Below are positions 16,995 through 25,748 of a stretch of 60,964 nt of DNA, piece after piece (the first letter of the stretch is position 1; each line of letters starts with the position of its first letter). The position numbers and the translations under genes are program-made. Below the pieces are notes generated by a model. It saw nothing but the letters and a program-made list of their open reading frames with translations, was not told the DNA's origin and made no database searches. This DNA is from Calorimonas adulescens (GTDB lineage Bacteria; Bacillota; Thermoanaerobacteria; Thermoanaerobacterales; UBA4877): the NCBI RefSeq assembly GCF_008274215.1, contig NZ_VTPS01000017.1, forward strand, positions 1 to 60,964, in the 5' to 3' direction.

Positions 16995-18038
16995 ATGGGA
17001 AAGATAGTTGATATAAAATTTACACTTAGAAGTTATAATTTCCATAAACCATTTCATATCGTTGGGAGCATTTCATCAGAGGCAACAAACATTGAGGTAG
17101 AAGTAACCCTTGATAGTGGTGCAAAAGGGTATGGAGAAGCATCACCTTCATTTAGAGTTAATGGAGAGAGAATAGAAGCTTTATTACAATTTGAAAATTT
17201 TGTGAAAGAAACAATCACAGGAATAGACGTTAAAAACTATAGAAAAATTTTTGATATTACGGATAAGATGTTTGCAACTCCAAGTTTAAAGGCAGCTGTT
17301 CAATATGCAGTGCTTGATGCTTTTTCAGAAGAAATAGGAATTCCTGTTTATCAGATATTGGGTGGTGCAAAGGATAAAATTGAAACGGATAAAACAGTAG
17401 GAATAGATAGTTTTAAGAATCGTATAGAGGAAGCAAAATCTATATATAATGAGGGCTTTAGGGTTATAAAAATCAAGGTTGGTGAAAACTTAGCAGAAGA
17501 TATTGAAGTTATGGAAGCGATTTTTGAGGTAACAAAAGGAGCAAAATATATTGTTGATGCAAATATGGGGTATACTCCTAAACAAGCAATTGAATTTGTC
17601 AAAAAGGTATACAATATGGGAATTGACATATCAGTATTTGAACAACCTGTTCTAGCAAATGATATAGATGGCTTAAAATTTGTTAGGTTTAATTCTCCAT
17701 TTCCTGTAGCAGCAGATGAAAGTGCACGTACTAAATATGATGTACTTAGGCTTATAAAAGAAGAAGCAGTAGACTACATAAATATAAAGCTTATGAAGTC
17801 GGGTATTTCAGATGCTTTAGCAATTGTTGAGATGGCTAAAGCTGCAAATTTACAGCTCATGATAGGTTGCATGTCGGAGTCAAGTGTTGGAATAAATCAG
17901 AGTGTGCATTTTGCACTTGGAACAGGTGCATTTAGTTTTCATGATTTAGATTCACACTTAATGATGAAAGAAGAAATATTCAGAGGAAAATTTGAACAAA
18001 AAATACCAGAAATAATTCCTAAAAAATATCTTAAATAA
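16995..18038 (+). CDS. Enolase-superfamily dipeptide epimerase
   Basis: This 347-residue enolase-superfamily enzyme belongs to the muconate-lactonising subgroup. Catalytic residues are visible: Lys159-x-Lys161 (IKIKVG), metal ligands Asp188 (VDANMG), Glu216 (FEQPV) and Asp241 (ADES), and Lys265 (NIKLMKSG). The C-terminal Asp317-x-Asp319 (DLDSH) is the motif that binds the amino end of dipeptides in L-Ala-D/L-Glu epimerases. It therefore probably inverts the second residue of a dipeptide, perhaps from murein. It is AT-rich like the transglutaminase gene 5 bp upstream, with which it surely forms an operon. A second, distinct epimerase is at 33531-34601. Confidence 0.82.
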   Translation: MGKIVDIKFTLRSYNFHKPFHIVGSISSEATNIEVEVTLDSGAKGYGEASPSFRVNGERIEALLQFENFVKETITGIDVKNYRKIFDITDKMFATPSLKAAVQYAVLDAFSEEIGIPVYQILGGAKDKIETDKTVGIDSFKNRIEEAKSIYNEGFRVIKIKVGENLAEDIEVMEAIFEVTKGAKYIVDANMGYTPKQAIEFVKKVYNMGIDISVFEQPVLANDIDGLKFVRFNSPFPVAADESARTKYDVLRLIKEEAVDYINIKLMKSGISDALAIVEMAKAANLQLMIGCMSESSVGINQSVHFALGTGAFSFHDLDSHLMMKEEIFRGKFEQKIPEIIPKKYLK

Positions 18039-18086
18039 AGGTTCAAAGTTAAAATGTTCATGTTGTCTAAATGATCTTAGTAGATA

Positions 18087-18113
18087 GAAGCTGCCATAAG
18101 TTTTGGCGGCTTC
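18087..18113 (+). other. Stem-loop after the epimerase gene
   Basis: GAAGCTGCCA (18087-18096) pairs with TGGCGGCTTC (18104-18113). No T-run follows. It is directly joined to AGACTGTAGACGAAGTCT (18113-18130), which looks like an IS1182-type end, so it may mark the IS border. Confidence 0.5.
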
Positions 18114-18207
18114 AGACTGTAGACGAAGTCTAAGGAGTCCCTTATAATAAAGGAGATTCCTTAATTTTTATAGCATAGCAAATTAAACAAAAGAAAAGGT
18201 GGTAAAA

Positions 18208-18321
18208 GTGTTAACTAAGAAGAAAGACAATAGCAGAACACAAATTGAAATAGTATCAGTAGACCAATTGGTCCCCGAAGATCACTTAGTGAGAAAAATA
18301 GAAAGAGCCACCCGACTTTGA
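18208..18321 (+). mobile_element. IS1182-type transposase remnant (N-terminus only)
   Basis: GTG 18208 behind AAGGTGG encodes 37 residues including VSVDQLVPEDHLVRKIERA, the characteristic start of IS1182-family transposases, then stops at 18319-18321. The remaining transposase is missing. It is a different subtype from the element at the left window edge. The 130 bp that follow, up to the 46-bp repeat, are not recognisable. With the repeat, it forms the right border of the inserted transglutaminase/epimerase segment. Confidence 0.75.
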
Positions 18322-18448
18322 CAGTTGCAGCCCAAAAATTCCATTTCACCCACTTCAAACCCGCATAAAATCAACTTGGGTACTTTCAATCATCAAGACA
18401 GGTATGCAAAACTGCTAAAACTTAAACTGCAGCACCTATATCACTCCC

Positions 18449-18494
18449 TGGACATTTACACCGGATCTTTCAACAGCAGGAAGTTGTAAAGAGC
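18449..18494 (+). repeat. Perfect 46-bp direct repeat, right copy
   Basis: Identical to 15203-15248. Here it carries the C-terminal codons and stop of the CBS-PAS-HD gene detached from any start. The 298 bp to the next gene (18495-18792) hold no other recognisable coding sequence, only AT-rich spacer with promoter-like TATAAT boxes. Confidence 0.95.
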
Positions 18495-18792
18495 GATTAG
18501 AGGAAGGAACCCTTTTAACTGAATGGTTTAATTTACTACTTATTACAATTATGCAGTTATGGAACTAACCGACTATAATACAGTACAGAGAACTGCAAAC
18601 TTTTTGATGGAAAAATATCGTATAAATTATATTATGACAGGAAAATTTTTATTGTGTTTTTAAGTAAAAATAGTATAATAATATTTCGGAAAATAAAAGT
18701 CTTGAGTAATTTTCTGAAAATACAGCAGAATGTTTTTATAAGGTACATATAATTATACCTGCTAAAATTGAGTTAATTGGAGGCATTAACTG

Positions 18793-20799
18793 ATGAATAC
18801 TGCTTTTCAAAAGAAAATCCTGATTGTAGAAGATAGCAAACTTAACGCACAAATAACAGCAGATATTTTAAGTAAATACGGATACAAAACTGAAATAGTC
18901 TTAACAGGAGAAAAAGCTGTAGAAAAGGTACGTAGTGATCAAAGTACCGATTTAATTCTTATGGACATAGAGCTTGGAGGGACAATCGACGGGATAGATG
19001 CGGCGCAAATAATTCAGCAGCATAAAGATATTCCGGTTTTATTTTTAACTGCTAATGCCAGTAAAGAAATAATGGGAAAAATAAGGTCAGTTTCAGCTTA
19101 TGGCTATGTTCTTAAGGGTGTAGACGAATATGTACTTATATCTCAAATAGAAATGGCTTTTAAGTTCCACGAAGCAAAGATGCTGTTAAAACAGAATGAG
19201 GCTTTGTTCCACAGTATGTTTGAGAATCATGACGTAATAATGCTGCTTATTGACCCGCAATCGGGACGCATTATTGATGCTAACAAAGCTGCCTGTCATT
19301 TCTACGGTTATTCCAAAGAAACTATGCTGCAGATGGACATAGAAGCTGTTGTTGGTGTTTCTACCATAAGTGGTGACCAAAAGTGTTCAGAAGCTTTAAG
19401 GAAAGGCTGCAGTCCATGCATTTGCTTCCAACGATTGGCTAACGGAGAAGAACGGATGGCAGAGGTATATCCATCTTCTTTGACTTATCAAGGGAAGACC
19501 TTGATGTATTTAATTATCTTTGACATTACCGAGCAATGGAAAGCTAAAGAAGAGCTTGAATTTTACAGACACTTTTTTGAAAACTCACTGAATGAAATTT
19601 ACATATTTCACCCACAAACATTAAAATTCATTGCCGTAAACCGTGGAGCAAAGGGAAATTTAGGATATACTGAAGAAGAGTTCAAAGAAATGACCCCTGT
19701 TGACTTAGAACCAGGGTTTACCTTACACAGCTTTAAAGAACTTCTCGAGCCGCTTTCCAATGGAGAACAGAAGAAAATCATTTTTGATACAACGCATCGA
19801 AGAAAAGACGGTTCTTTGTATCCTGTAGAAGTTCATATTGAACTTGTAGAATTTATGGAAGAAAAAGTATATGTAGCGCTTGTTATTGATATAACAGAGC
19901 GTAGAAGAATGGAAAGAGACTTAAAAGAAAAGAATGAAATTTTAAGTACTATAACTGAGTATGCAGGAGATGCCATTATCATGATTGACGATAACGGTAA
20001 TGTAACTTTTTGGAATCCTGCGGCGGAACGTATACTTGGATATTCAAAAGAAGAGATAATAGGAAAAGACTTACACACATTTATGATACAGGACGAGCGA
20101 CTGTATGAAGCGTATAGAGAGGCATTTAAAAAATTCCGGTTAAGCGGTAAAGGAAATGCTGTAGGTAGAATGATTGAAATGAAAGCGAGGCATAAAGACG
20201 GTTATGAAATTGATGTAGAACTTTCACTTTCTGCCGTGAGAGATAAAGATGCATGGTATGCAATAGGTATAATTCGTGACATAAGCGAACGCAAAAAATT
20301 TGAAGAATTGCTTTATCGCCAGTCCATTACTGATCCCCTTACAACTATTTATAACCGGCGTTTTTTCATGCAGATGCTGGAACAAGAAATAGAGCGAACA
20401 AAAAGAAATAGAAAGCCGTTTTCGCTTATTATGTTTGACCTAGATCACTTCAAGAGCGTGAATGACCGTTTCGGTCATGCTGCGGGGGATATGGTTCTTA
20501 AAAAAGTTGCCGATACAATAAAAGGAAGAATACGCAAGACAGATTGTTTTGCACGTTGGGGAGGAGAAGAATTTATAATCCTATTGCCGGAAACCTCTCT
20601 AAGCGATGCAGTTGGACTGGCTGAAGAGCTTAGGAAACACATTAGTATGATGAGCCTACCTGAAGTGGGACATGTGACTGCAAGCTTTGGTGTGACGGAA
20701 TATAGGGATACTGATACTATTGATACAGTTCTTCTTCGTGTAGACAACATGCTGTATGAAGCAAAAGGTGCGGGAAGAAATTGTGTAAAAAGCGAGTAA
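18793..20799 (+). CDS. Receiver-PAS-PAS-PAS-GGDEF diguanylate cyclase
   Basis: The 668-residue protein has an N-terminal receiver domain (Asp58 in LILMDIELGG), three PAS domains (about 128-245, 258-370 and 385-505) and a C-terminal GGDEF domain. The active-site motif is GGEEF (590-594), and an inhibitory I-site RxxD (Arg581-Asp584) lies five residues upstream, so it should make cyclic di-GMP with product feedback. It is cytosolic with no membrane helices. GGAGG stands before ATG 18793. A partner kinase is not nearby. The gene abuts a beheaded LacI gene on the other strand, so it may have arrived by insertion. Confidence 0.92.
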   Translation: MNTAFQKKILIVEDSKLNAQITADILSKYGYKTEIVLTGEKAVEKVRSDQSTDLILMDIELGGTIDGIDAAQIIQQHKDIPVLFLTANASKEIMGKIRSVSAYGYVLKGVDEYVLISQIEMAFKFHEAKMLLKQNEALFHSMFENHDVIMLLIDPQSGRIIDANKAACHFYGYSKETMLQMDIEAVVGVSTISGDQKCSEALRKGCSPCICFQRLANGEERMAEVYPSSLTYQGKTLMYLIIFDITEQWKAKEELEFYRHFFENSLNEIYIFHPQTLKFIAVNRGAKGNLGYTEEEFKEMTPVDLEPGFTLHSFKELLEPLSNGEQKKIIFDTTHRRKDGSLYPVEVHIELVEFMEEKVYVALVIDITERRRMERDLKEKNEILSTITEYAGDAIIMIDDNGNVTFWNPAAERILGYSKEEIIGKDLHTFMIQDERLYEAYREAFKKFRLSGKGNAVGRMIEMKARHKDGYEIDVELSLSAVRDKDAWYAIGIIRDISERKKFEELLYRQSITDPLTTIYNRRFFMQMLEQEIERTKRNRKPFSLIMFDLDHFKSVNDRFGHAAGDMVLKKVADTIKGRIRKTDCFARWGGEEFIILLPETSLSDAVGLAEELRKHISMMSLPEVGHVTASFGVTEYRDTDTIDTVLLRVDNMLYEAKGAGRNCVKSE

Positions 20800-21267
20800 A
20801 CCGTCCTTTTCTTTCACCTTCCTGAGGATTTCTTTATCCACCTCAATTCCAAGAGTGAAAGGGTCTATATCTATATTTGTAATTGTGGGTTCAAGATATT
20901 CGGCTAAAGGATAATCGTCAAAGGTTATTATGCCTATATCTTCAGGTATGTTTTTGACAAGCTGTTTGCAGTTTTGAAGTACCTTGAAGGCATACATGTT
21001 ATCCAGGCATATAATAGCATCTGCGGTATTGTAAAATTTGTCGGGGGTTAATGGCTGTGAGCCAATCTCATGGATGAATTTAAGATATCCTCTGTATCTG
21101 TCAATGGCAAATATATTATTCTCGTCAATGCCTTCGAAGGCAATTTTCCTATATCCTCTGGAATACAGGTAGGAAGCCACCATATAACCGGCTTCGGTGT
21201 TATCTATATTAACCCAGCTTATGCTATCCGTCTTTTCTTGCAGATAATGAATGTCAATATAGAATAA
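20800..21267 (-). pseudogene. LacI-family regulator fragment (ligand-binding domain only)
   Basis: On the minus strand an open frame from 21267 encodes SISWVNIDNTEAGYMVASYL, then GYRKIAF, DAIICLDNMYAFKVL, DIGIITFDD and EPTITNIDIDPFTLG, which are consecutive landmarks of a LacI/GalR ligand-binding domain. The helix-turn-helix and first third are missing, with an in-frame stop just upstream. At the other end the sequence loses LacI character where the diguanylate cyclase gene ends. It is a relic with both ends lost. Confidence 0.8.
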
Positions 21268-21463
21268 TCATAAATTTCGACAATTAATAAGAGAGTAATT
21301 TAATTGCTATATAATATGGTCAAACTTTGATAATTGTATCAGAGCGAATCTAAGGTGCGAGAATCCTGCTGATATGTGGATATGGACCTTGCATATTAGA
21401 AATGTAAGTAAAATGTATTTTCTATGATATAATTTTGATAAGACGTTTTTGGGGGTGGTCCTT

Positions 21464-22354
21464 ATGGATATGATAAAGATAAACGGCCATAGCTATTATA
21501 TACCCGGGAATACCAACGTGGGTGTATACACATATAAAAATGGCTACTGCCTGCTTGTGGACTCCGGTATAAACAACACAGCGGGGAGAAAGATATCTGA
21601 GGCGCTAACAGGGAATGGTTTTAAGCCCAGGTACATAGTAAATACGCATGCCCATACCGACCATTATGGTGCAGACCACATCCTGAGAGAGCTTTATCCA
21701 GGGCTTGCAATCTATGCTTCGCCTATAGAGTCTGCCTTTATGCGGCATAATGAACTGGAGAGTTATACCCTGTACGGTGCTGTCCCATACAAGGGGGTAA
21801 AGGATGAGATGTTCTACGCAAGGGAAACCCCTGTTGACGGTGAAATAGCTCCTGGAGAGGTAGAGTTTGATGACAGGGTCTTTACGGTTGTACCCTTGAG
21901 GGGGCATACAGCCGGTCAGATAGGGCTCATCACTGAAGACAGGGTTGCATATATAGGGGATGCCCTTTTTGACGAGAGGAGACTCAATATATATGTACCC
22001 TTTCTATATGATATTGAGGCTGAGTACAGGACACTGGATCTTCTGGAGAATATAGAGGCGGACTATTATGTCCTCGGGCATGCAGACAAGGTCTATGATG
22101 ATATTAAACCCCTTGTGAAGCTCAACAGAGATACTATATATGAATATATCGAAATTATATCGGAACTCTTGGATCAGCCCAAAACCCTTGAAGGCCTGGC
22201 CAGTGAGGTATTCATACTCAAGGACATAAGGATAGACCACAGGTATTATTATACCTGCATGGCCGGGATAAAAGCTTTTGTATCCTACCTCTTGGACAGG
22301 GAAGAGATAGCCTGCGATATTCAGGATGGGAAATTAATCCTGTATAACAGTTAA
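21464..22354 (+). CDS. Metallo-beta-lactamase-fold hydrolase
   Basis: This 296-residue MBL-fold protein has the zinc motif THAHTDHYGADH near residue 60, a later GHTAGQIG motif and a C-terminal GHADKV histidine. A C-terminal helical extension of ~80 residues follows, as in the YflN/glyoxalase-II-like group. The substrate cannot be told. ATG 21464 follows GGGGGTGG, and TATAAT at 21428-21433 may be its -10 box. It appears monocistronic and has the codon use of the core genome, so it marks the end of the first accessory stretch. Confidence 0.85.
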   Translation: MDMIKINGHSYYIPGNTNVGVYTYKNGYCLLVDSGINNTAGRKISEALTGNGFKPRYIVNTHAHTDHYGADHILRELYPGLAIYASPIESAFMRHNELESYTLYGAVPYKGVKDEMFYARETPVDGEIAPGEVEFDDRVFTVVPLRGHTAGQIGLITEDRVAYIGDALFDERRLNIYVPFLYDIEAEYRTLDLLENIEADYYVLGHADKVYDDIKPLVKLNRDTIYEYIEIISELLDQPKTLEGLASEVFILKDIRIDHRYYYTCMAGIKAFVSYLLDREEIACDIQDGKLILYNS

Positions 22355-22359
22355 CAGGC

Positions 22360-22380
22360 AAAGATTGTCAAAAAATTATT
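22360..22380 (+). repeat. 21-bp direct repeat flanking the RM cassette, left copy
   Basis: AAAGATTGTCAAAAAATTATT (one mismatch, 17 bp perfect at the start) matches 24530-24550. The two copies bracket the restriction-modification genes. Confidence 0.75.
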
Positions 22381-23011
22381 ACTCTTCTTCTAATCTTTTT
22401 ATTTCCTGCTTAATGTCATCTATTATCTCTTTGTTGTAAATAATTTTTTTATCTCCTTCTTTTATTGAAAATATGGTAAATACCTTACCACCATACATTT
22501 TTTGAAATGAAGTATGAGTATTTTCCTGCATTTCTTTCCATTTATAATCTTCAAATGTATGCTCGAATGAAATTGGTTTAATCTGAAGTCCTACATATGA
22601 ATCCCTTATTTTTATATAAAAGTCAACATTAAATAATCTATCCCATTCATCTGGTGCTGGTTCTATATGATAATTTATGTGACTTTGCAGTTGGCCATAT
22701 ATTGTGTGTATTTCCGTTTGATAACCTTCAAAAGTTCTGTCTATTACCACTTCTTTGATATAATTAATGCAATCCTCCTCGGTGACCTCAGCAATTTCAT
22801 GTTGGATAACCTCTGTGATTTTAATATATAATTTTTGACCAAGTTCTCGCAAATATGATTCTGGATGTACATTTTTATAATAATAATTTCGCCATTCATC
22901 AACCGTTTTTGGAGAACAATTTCTTATTAAATTTGAAACAGCACCTACGTATCTCTTTTTATTTAGCCCCCACCTGTTCATTGCCTGATTCAATATCCAC
23001 TCTTTTGACAT
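22379..23011 (-). CDS. MjaI-like type II restriction endonuclease
   Basis: The 210-residue protein begins with a segment (WGLNKKRYVGAVSNLIRNC, then SPKTVDEWRNYYY) that I associate with the MjaI family of restriction enzymes, which cleave CTAG. A likely PD-(D/E)xK-type core follows (DEWDRLFNVDFYIKI ... GLQIKPI), with Asp in NVDF and the GLQIK lysine as the probable active site. Its ATG lies inside the last 53 bp of the methyltransferase gene, so the pair is translationally coupled in the order methyltransferase then nuclease. The specificity is inferred from family resemblance. AT-rich codon use suggests transfer. Confidence 0.72.
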   Translation of the reverse strand: MSKEWILNQAMNRWGLNKKRYVGAVSNLIRNCSPKTVDEWRNYYYKNVHPESYLRELGQKLYIKITEVIQHEIAEVTEEDCINYIKEVVIDRTFEGYQTEIHTIYGQLQSHINYHIEPAPDEWDRLFNVDFYIKIRDSYVGLQIKPISFEHTFEDYKWKEMQENTHTSFQKMYGGKVFTIFSIKEGDKKIIYNKEIIDDIKQEIKRLEEE

Positions 23012-24299
23012 CGTGTGCCCCCCTATATTTGATAAATTTATTTTTGTATTTATACTCTATGGTGGTATCCACATCTACCAGATTACTCTTTACTAAGTGT
23101 CCATTTATAAAGGTTTTGTTTTTTAAGTATAGATAACACAGCAGATTACCGTTTTCATCAAACTTTTTCGTGTCAAATTTTAAAAATACTTTTTTTCCTA
23201 TAAGCATGTTATTCAAAAATTCAATAGCTTTCTGTTTGTTCTGTATGTTTTCTTTTATACCCAATAATTTAATCGTTAAGTTGTTGTCTAATATCAGCAT
23301 TTCAGGGCTGATTATTTTTTTGACACCTAAGAAATTAATGTTACTTTCAGAGGTACCATCAATCTTAGAACCAAAATTTAATTTTTTGGGGTCCACCTTT
23401 TTATCAATTTTTACTGGGTCTTTAAAAATATAAGGAAGTTTTTTGATTCTTTCATTATAATCTATCTTATCATTTTTATCCGTGATGAATTCTAAATGAG
23501 CATTATAAGTTTTATCATCACAATGAGAATTAAATTTTTCTTTTATAATAGGTAGATAATCATGATTGATTTCGTAACCAATGGAATTTCTTTGCAATAA
23601 TTTTGCCGCTAATGAGGTAGTACCACTACCGACAAATGGGTCTAAAACCGTATCACCAACGAAGCTAAACATTTTTATTAATCTGTATGGCAGTTCAACA
23701 GGGAACATGGCAAGGTGTTTATCCTGTTTTTCTCCGGGGAAATTCCAATGTCCAGAAAAGTATTGGTTCCATTCTTCTTTGGTCAATTTCGATTTTTCTT
23801 TGATATCTTTAGGGACTTTTGGAGCATTTCCAGGTTTTTTAAATATTAAAATGAATTCATAGTCAAGTTTTAAAATGCCATTTCTTGGATACGGATATGA
23901 ACCCATGACTGTGGCGCCCCCGGATGTATTGCATGTAGTAACCTTTTGCCAGATAATTGCACCCATATAATCAAATCCAATTGTCTCACAGAACTTAATT
24001 ATTTCTGTTCTAATTGGGATAATTTTATACCTGCCATAATAAACAGAACGTGCAAATTGGTCTCCGATATTGATACACAATCTGCAGCCCTTGTGAAGGA
24101 CACGATATGCTTCTTCCCATACTAAATTTAGATTATTTATATATTCTTCGTATGTATCATTATAACCTATTTGTTCATTGCTGCCATAATCTTTTAACTG
24201 CCAGTATGGTGGTGAGGTAATTATTAAATGTATGGATTCATTTTTTATTCTGCTCATATTGCGTGCGTCACCGAAAATTATTTTGTGAAATGTGTTCAT
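22959..24299 (-). CDS. DNA methyltransferase (N4-cytosine type) with C-terminal nuclease-fold-like domain
   Basis: Residues 1-255 form a beta-class amino-methyltransferase: catalytic TSPPYW (28-33) precedes the SAM motif FVGSGT (222-227). TSPPYW is typical of N4-cytosine enzymes such as those recognising CTAG. Residues about 320-425 resemble a staphylococcal-nuclease-like barrel (NLTIKLLGIKE ... DENGNLLCYLYLKNKTFING, LVKSNLVDVD), but the DGDT motif and catalytic arginines are not kept, so it is probably a binding module. GGGGG precedes the ATG. The enzyme should protect the host from the coupled endonuclease. A paralogous relic lies at 13490-13771. Confidence 0.85.
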   Translation of the reverse strand: MNTFHKIIFGDARNMSRIKNESIHLIITSPPYWQLKDYGSNEQIGYNDTYEEYINNLNLVWEEAYRVLHKGCRLCINIGDQFARSVYYGRYKIIPIRTEIIKFCETIGFDYMGAIIWQKVTTCNTSGGATVMGSYPYPRNGILKLDYEFILIFKKPGNAPKVPKDIKEKSKLTKEEWNQYFSGHWNFPGEKQDKHLAMFPVELPYRLIKMFSFVGDTVLDPFVGSGTTSLAAKLLQRNSIGYEINHDYLPIIKEKFNSHCDDKTYNAHLEFITDKNDKIDYNERIKKLPYIFKDPVKIDKKVDPKKLNFGSKIDGTSESNINFLGVKKIISPEMLILDNNLTIKLLGIKENIQNKQKAIEFLNNMLIGKKVFLKFDTKKFDENGNLLCYLYLKNKTFINGHLVKSNLVDVDTTIEYKYKNKFIKYRGAHDVKRVDIESGNEQVGAK

Positions 24300-24529
24300 A
24301 GAATTTCCCCCTGTTTGACATAGGATAATTGTTATCTAATCAGTTCAATTATAGCATATATGCAAATAATTATTTATATCTGTTTAAGAGAGTGGGGGTT
24401 TGAAATTATAAATTTTATGATAACCAATCGGCATTTTGTAAAGCTTATTGACATATGATTCGTAAAAGTAATAAAAAAGGATGGAATAATATTATGATGA
24501 AAAAGGACTTTAATAGAAAAAAAGGGCAA

Positions 24530-24550
24530 AAAGATTGTCAAAAAATAATT
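24530..24550 (+). repeat. 21-bp direct repeat flanking the RM cassette, right copy
   Basis: Matches 22360-22380 with one mismatch. The rest of 24300-24631 is AT-rich and has no recognisable gene; it serves as the promoter region of the divergent methyltransferase and gcvT genes. Confidence 0.75.
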
Positions 24551-24631
24551 TATGTACATTAAGACTTTTATGCAGGATATTGAACTTCTTATGTCGAACT
24601 AAAAACTGTCATATATAATGGAGGTGATAGG

Positions 24632-25738
24632 TTGAACGGATTGGAAGGACTAAAAAAGACACCGCTCTTTGAGCTGCATAATAAGCTGGGGGCAAAAATA
24701 GTTGAGTTTGGCGGTTGGGCAATGCCAGTACAGTATTCGAGCATACTGGAAGAACACAGGGCCGTAAGAGAGAGGGTTGGCATCTTTGATGTGTCTCACA
24801 TGGGAGAGATAAGTGTCAGGGGAAGGGATGCTTTTGACTTTTTGCAGTATATACTGACCAACAATATGGGTAAACTTGAACCTGGCAAGATAGTCTATTC
24901 GCTTATGCTCTATGAAAATGGAGGTACAGTGGACGACTTTCTGGTCTACCAAATTGGGGAAAACGATTACTTGCTTGTGGTTAATGCTTCCAATACGGAG
25001 AAGGATTTTAACTGGATTAGAGAACATGCTCATGGTTTTGAAGTGGAAGTGAATAATATTTCTTCGATGTATGGTGAAGTGGCAGTTCAGGGGCCAATGG
25101 CAGAGGTCACATTACAGAAACTTACGGACTTTGAGCTTGGCAGCATACCGTATTATGAGTTTAGACACAATGTGATGCTATTAGGAATAGAAGTACTGAT
25201 ATCACGTACGGGATATACCGGAGAGGATGGTTTTGAGGTCTATATGGCTCCTGACAAGGCAGGGAAGCTTTGGGAGGAGATAATGGAGGCAGGGAAGGAG
25301 TATGGTATACTGCCGTGCGGCCTTGGTACCAGGGATACCCTGCGGTTTGAGGCAAGGATGCCCCTCTACGGGCATGAGCTGGATGAAAACACCACACCGC
25401 TGGAGGCCGGCCTCTCATTTGCAGTATCATTTGACAAGGACTTTATAGGGAAGGATGCCCTATTGAGGGAGAAAGAGGATGGGCTTAAAAAGAAGCTGGT
25501 TGGCTTTGAGATGGTGGATAAGGGTATACCGCGTAAGGATTATGAGGTATATAAGGATGGGGCAAAGATAGGCTATGTGACGACAGGGACACACTCGCCT
25601 ACCTTGGATAAAAACATAGGCCTGGCCTATGTAAAGCCTGACTATGCTAAGATTGGCGAGGAATTTGATATAATGATAAGGGGAAAAGCAAACAGGGCTG
25701 TGGTGGTAAAGACGCCATTCTATAAAAGGCAGGCATAG
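24632..25738 (+). CDS. gcvT: Glycine cleavage T protein (aminomethyltransferase)
   Basis: GcvT takes the aminomethyl group from the lipoyl arm of the H protein and passes it to tetrahydrofolate, releasing ammonia and forming methylene-THF. The 368-residue protein starts with KKTPLFELHNKLGAKIVEFGGWAMPVQY and contains GIFDVSHMGEI, ISRTGYTGEDGFEVYM and LGTRDTLRFEARMPLYGHEL, all diagnostic. The start is TTG 24632, seven bases after GGAGG. No glycine riboswitch is seen upstream. It is first in the gcv order and is separated from gcvH by an unusual 310-bp spacer. Confidence 0.96.
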   Translation: MNGLEGLKKTPLFELHNKLGAKIVEFGGWAMPVQYSSILEEHRAVRERVGIFDVSHMGEISVRGRDAFDFLQYILTNNMGKLEPGKIVYSLMLYENGGTVDDFLVYQIGENDYLLVVNASNTEKDFNWIREHAHGFEVEVNNISSMYGEVAVQGPMAEVTLQKLTDFELGSIPYYEFRHNVMLLGIEVLISRTGYTGEDGFEVYMAPDKAGKLWEEIMEAGKEYGILPCGLGTRDTLRFEARMPLYGHELDENTTPLEAGLSFAVSFDKDFIGKDALLREKEDGLKKKLVGFEMVDKGIPRKDYEVYKDGAKIGYVTTGTHSPTLDKNIGLAYVKPDYAKIGEEFDIMIRGKANRAVVVKTPFYKRQA

Positions 25739-25748
25739 CGACAGGGCC

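Noticed and set aside
18322-18448. Possible second IS end between the transposase stub and the 46-bp repeat
   Set aside because: No inverted repeat partner or transposase sequence could be found, so an element cannot be named.
24551-24631. Search for a glycine riboswitch before gcvT
   Set aside because: The leader is only about 80 bp, AT-rich, and lacks the paired aptamer blocks; none could be supported.
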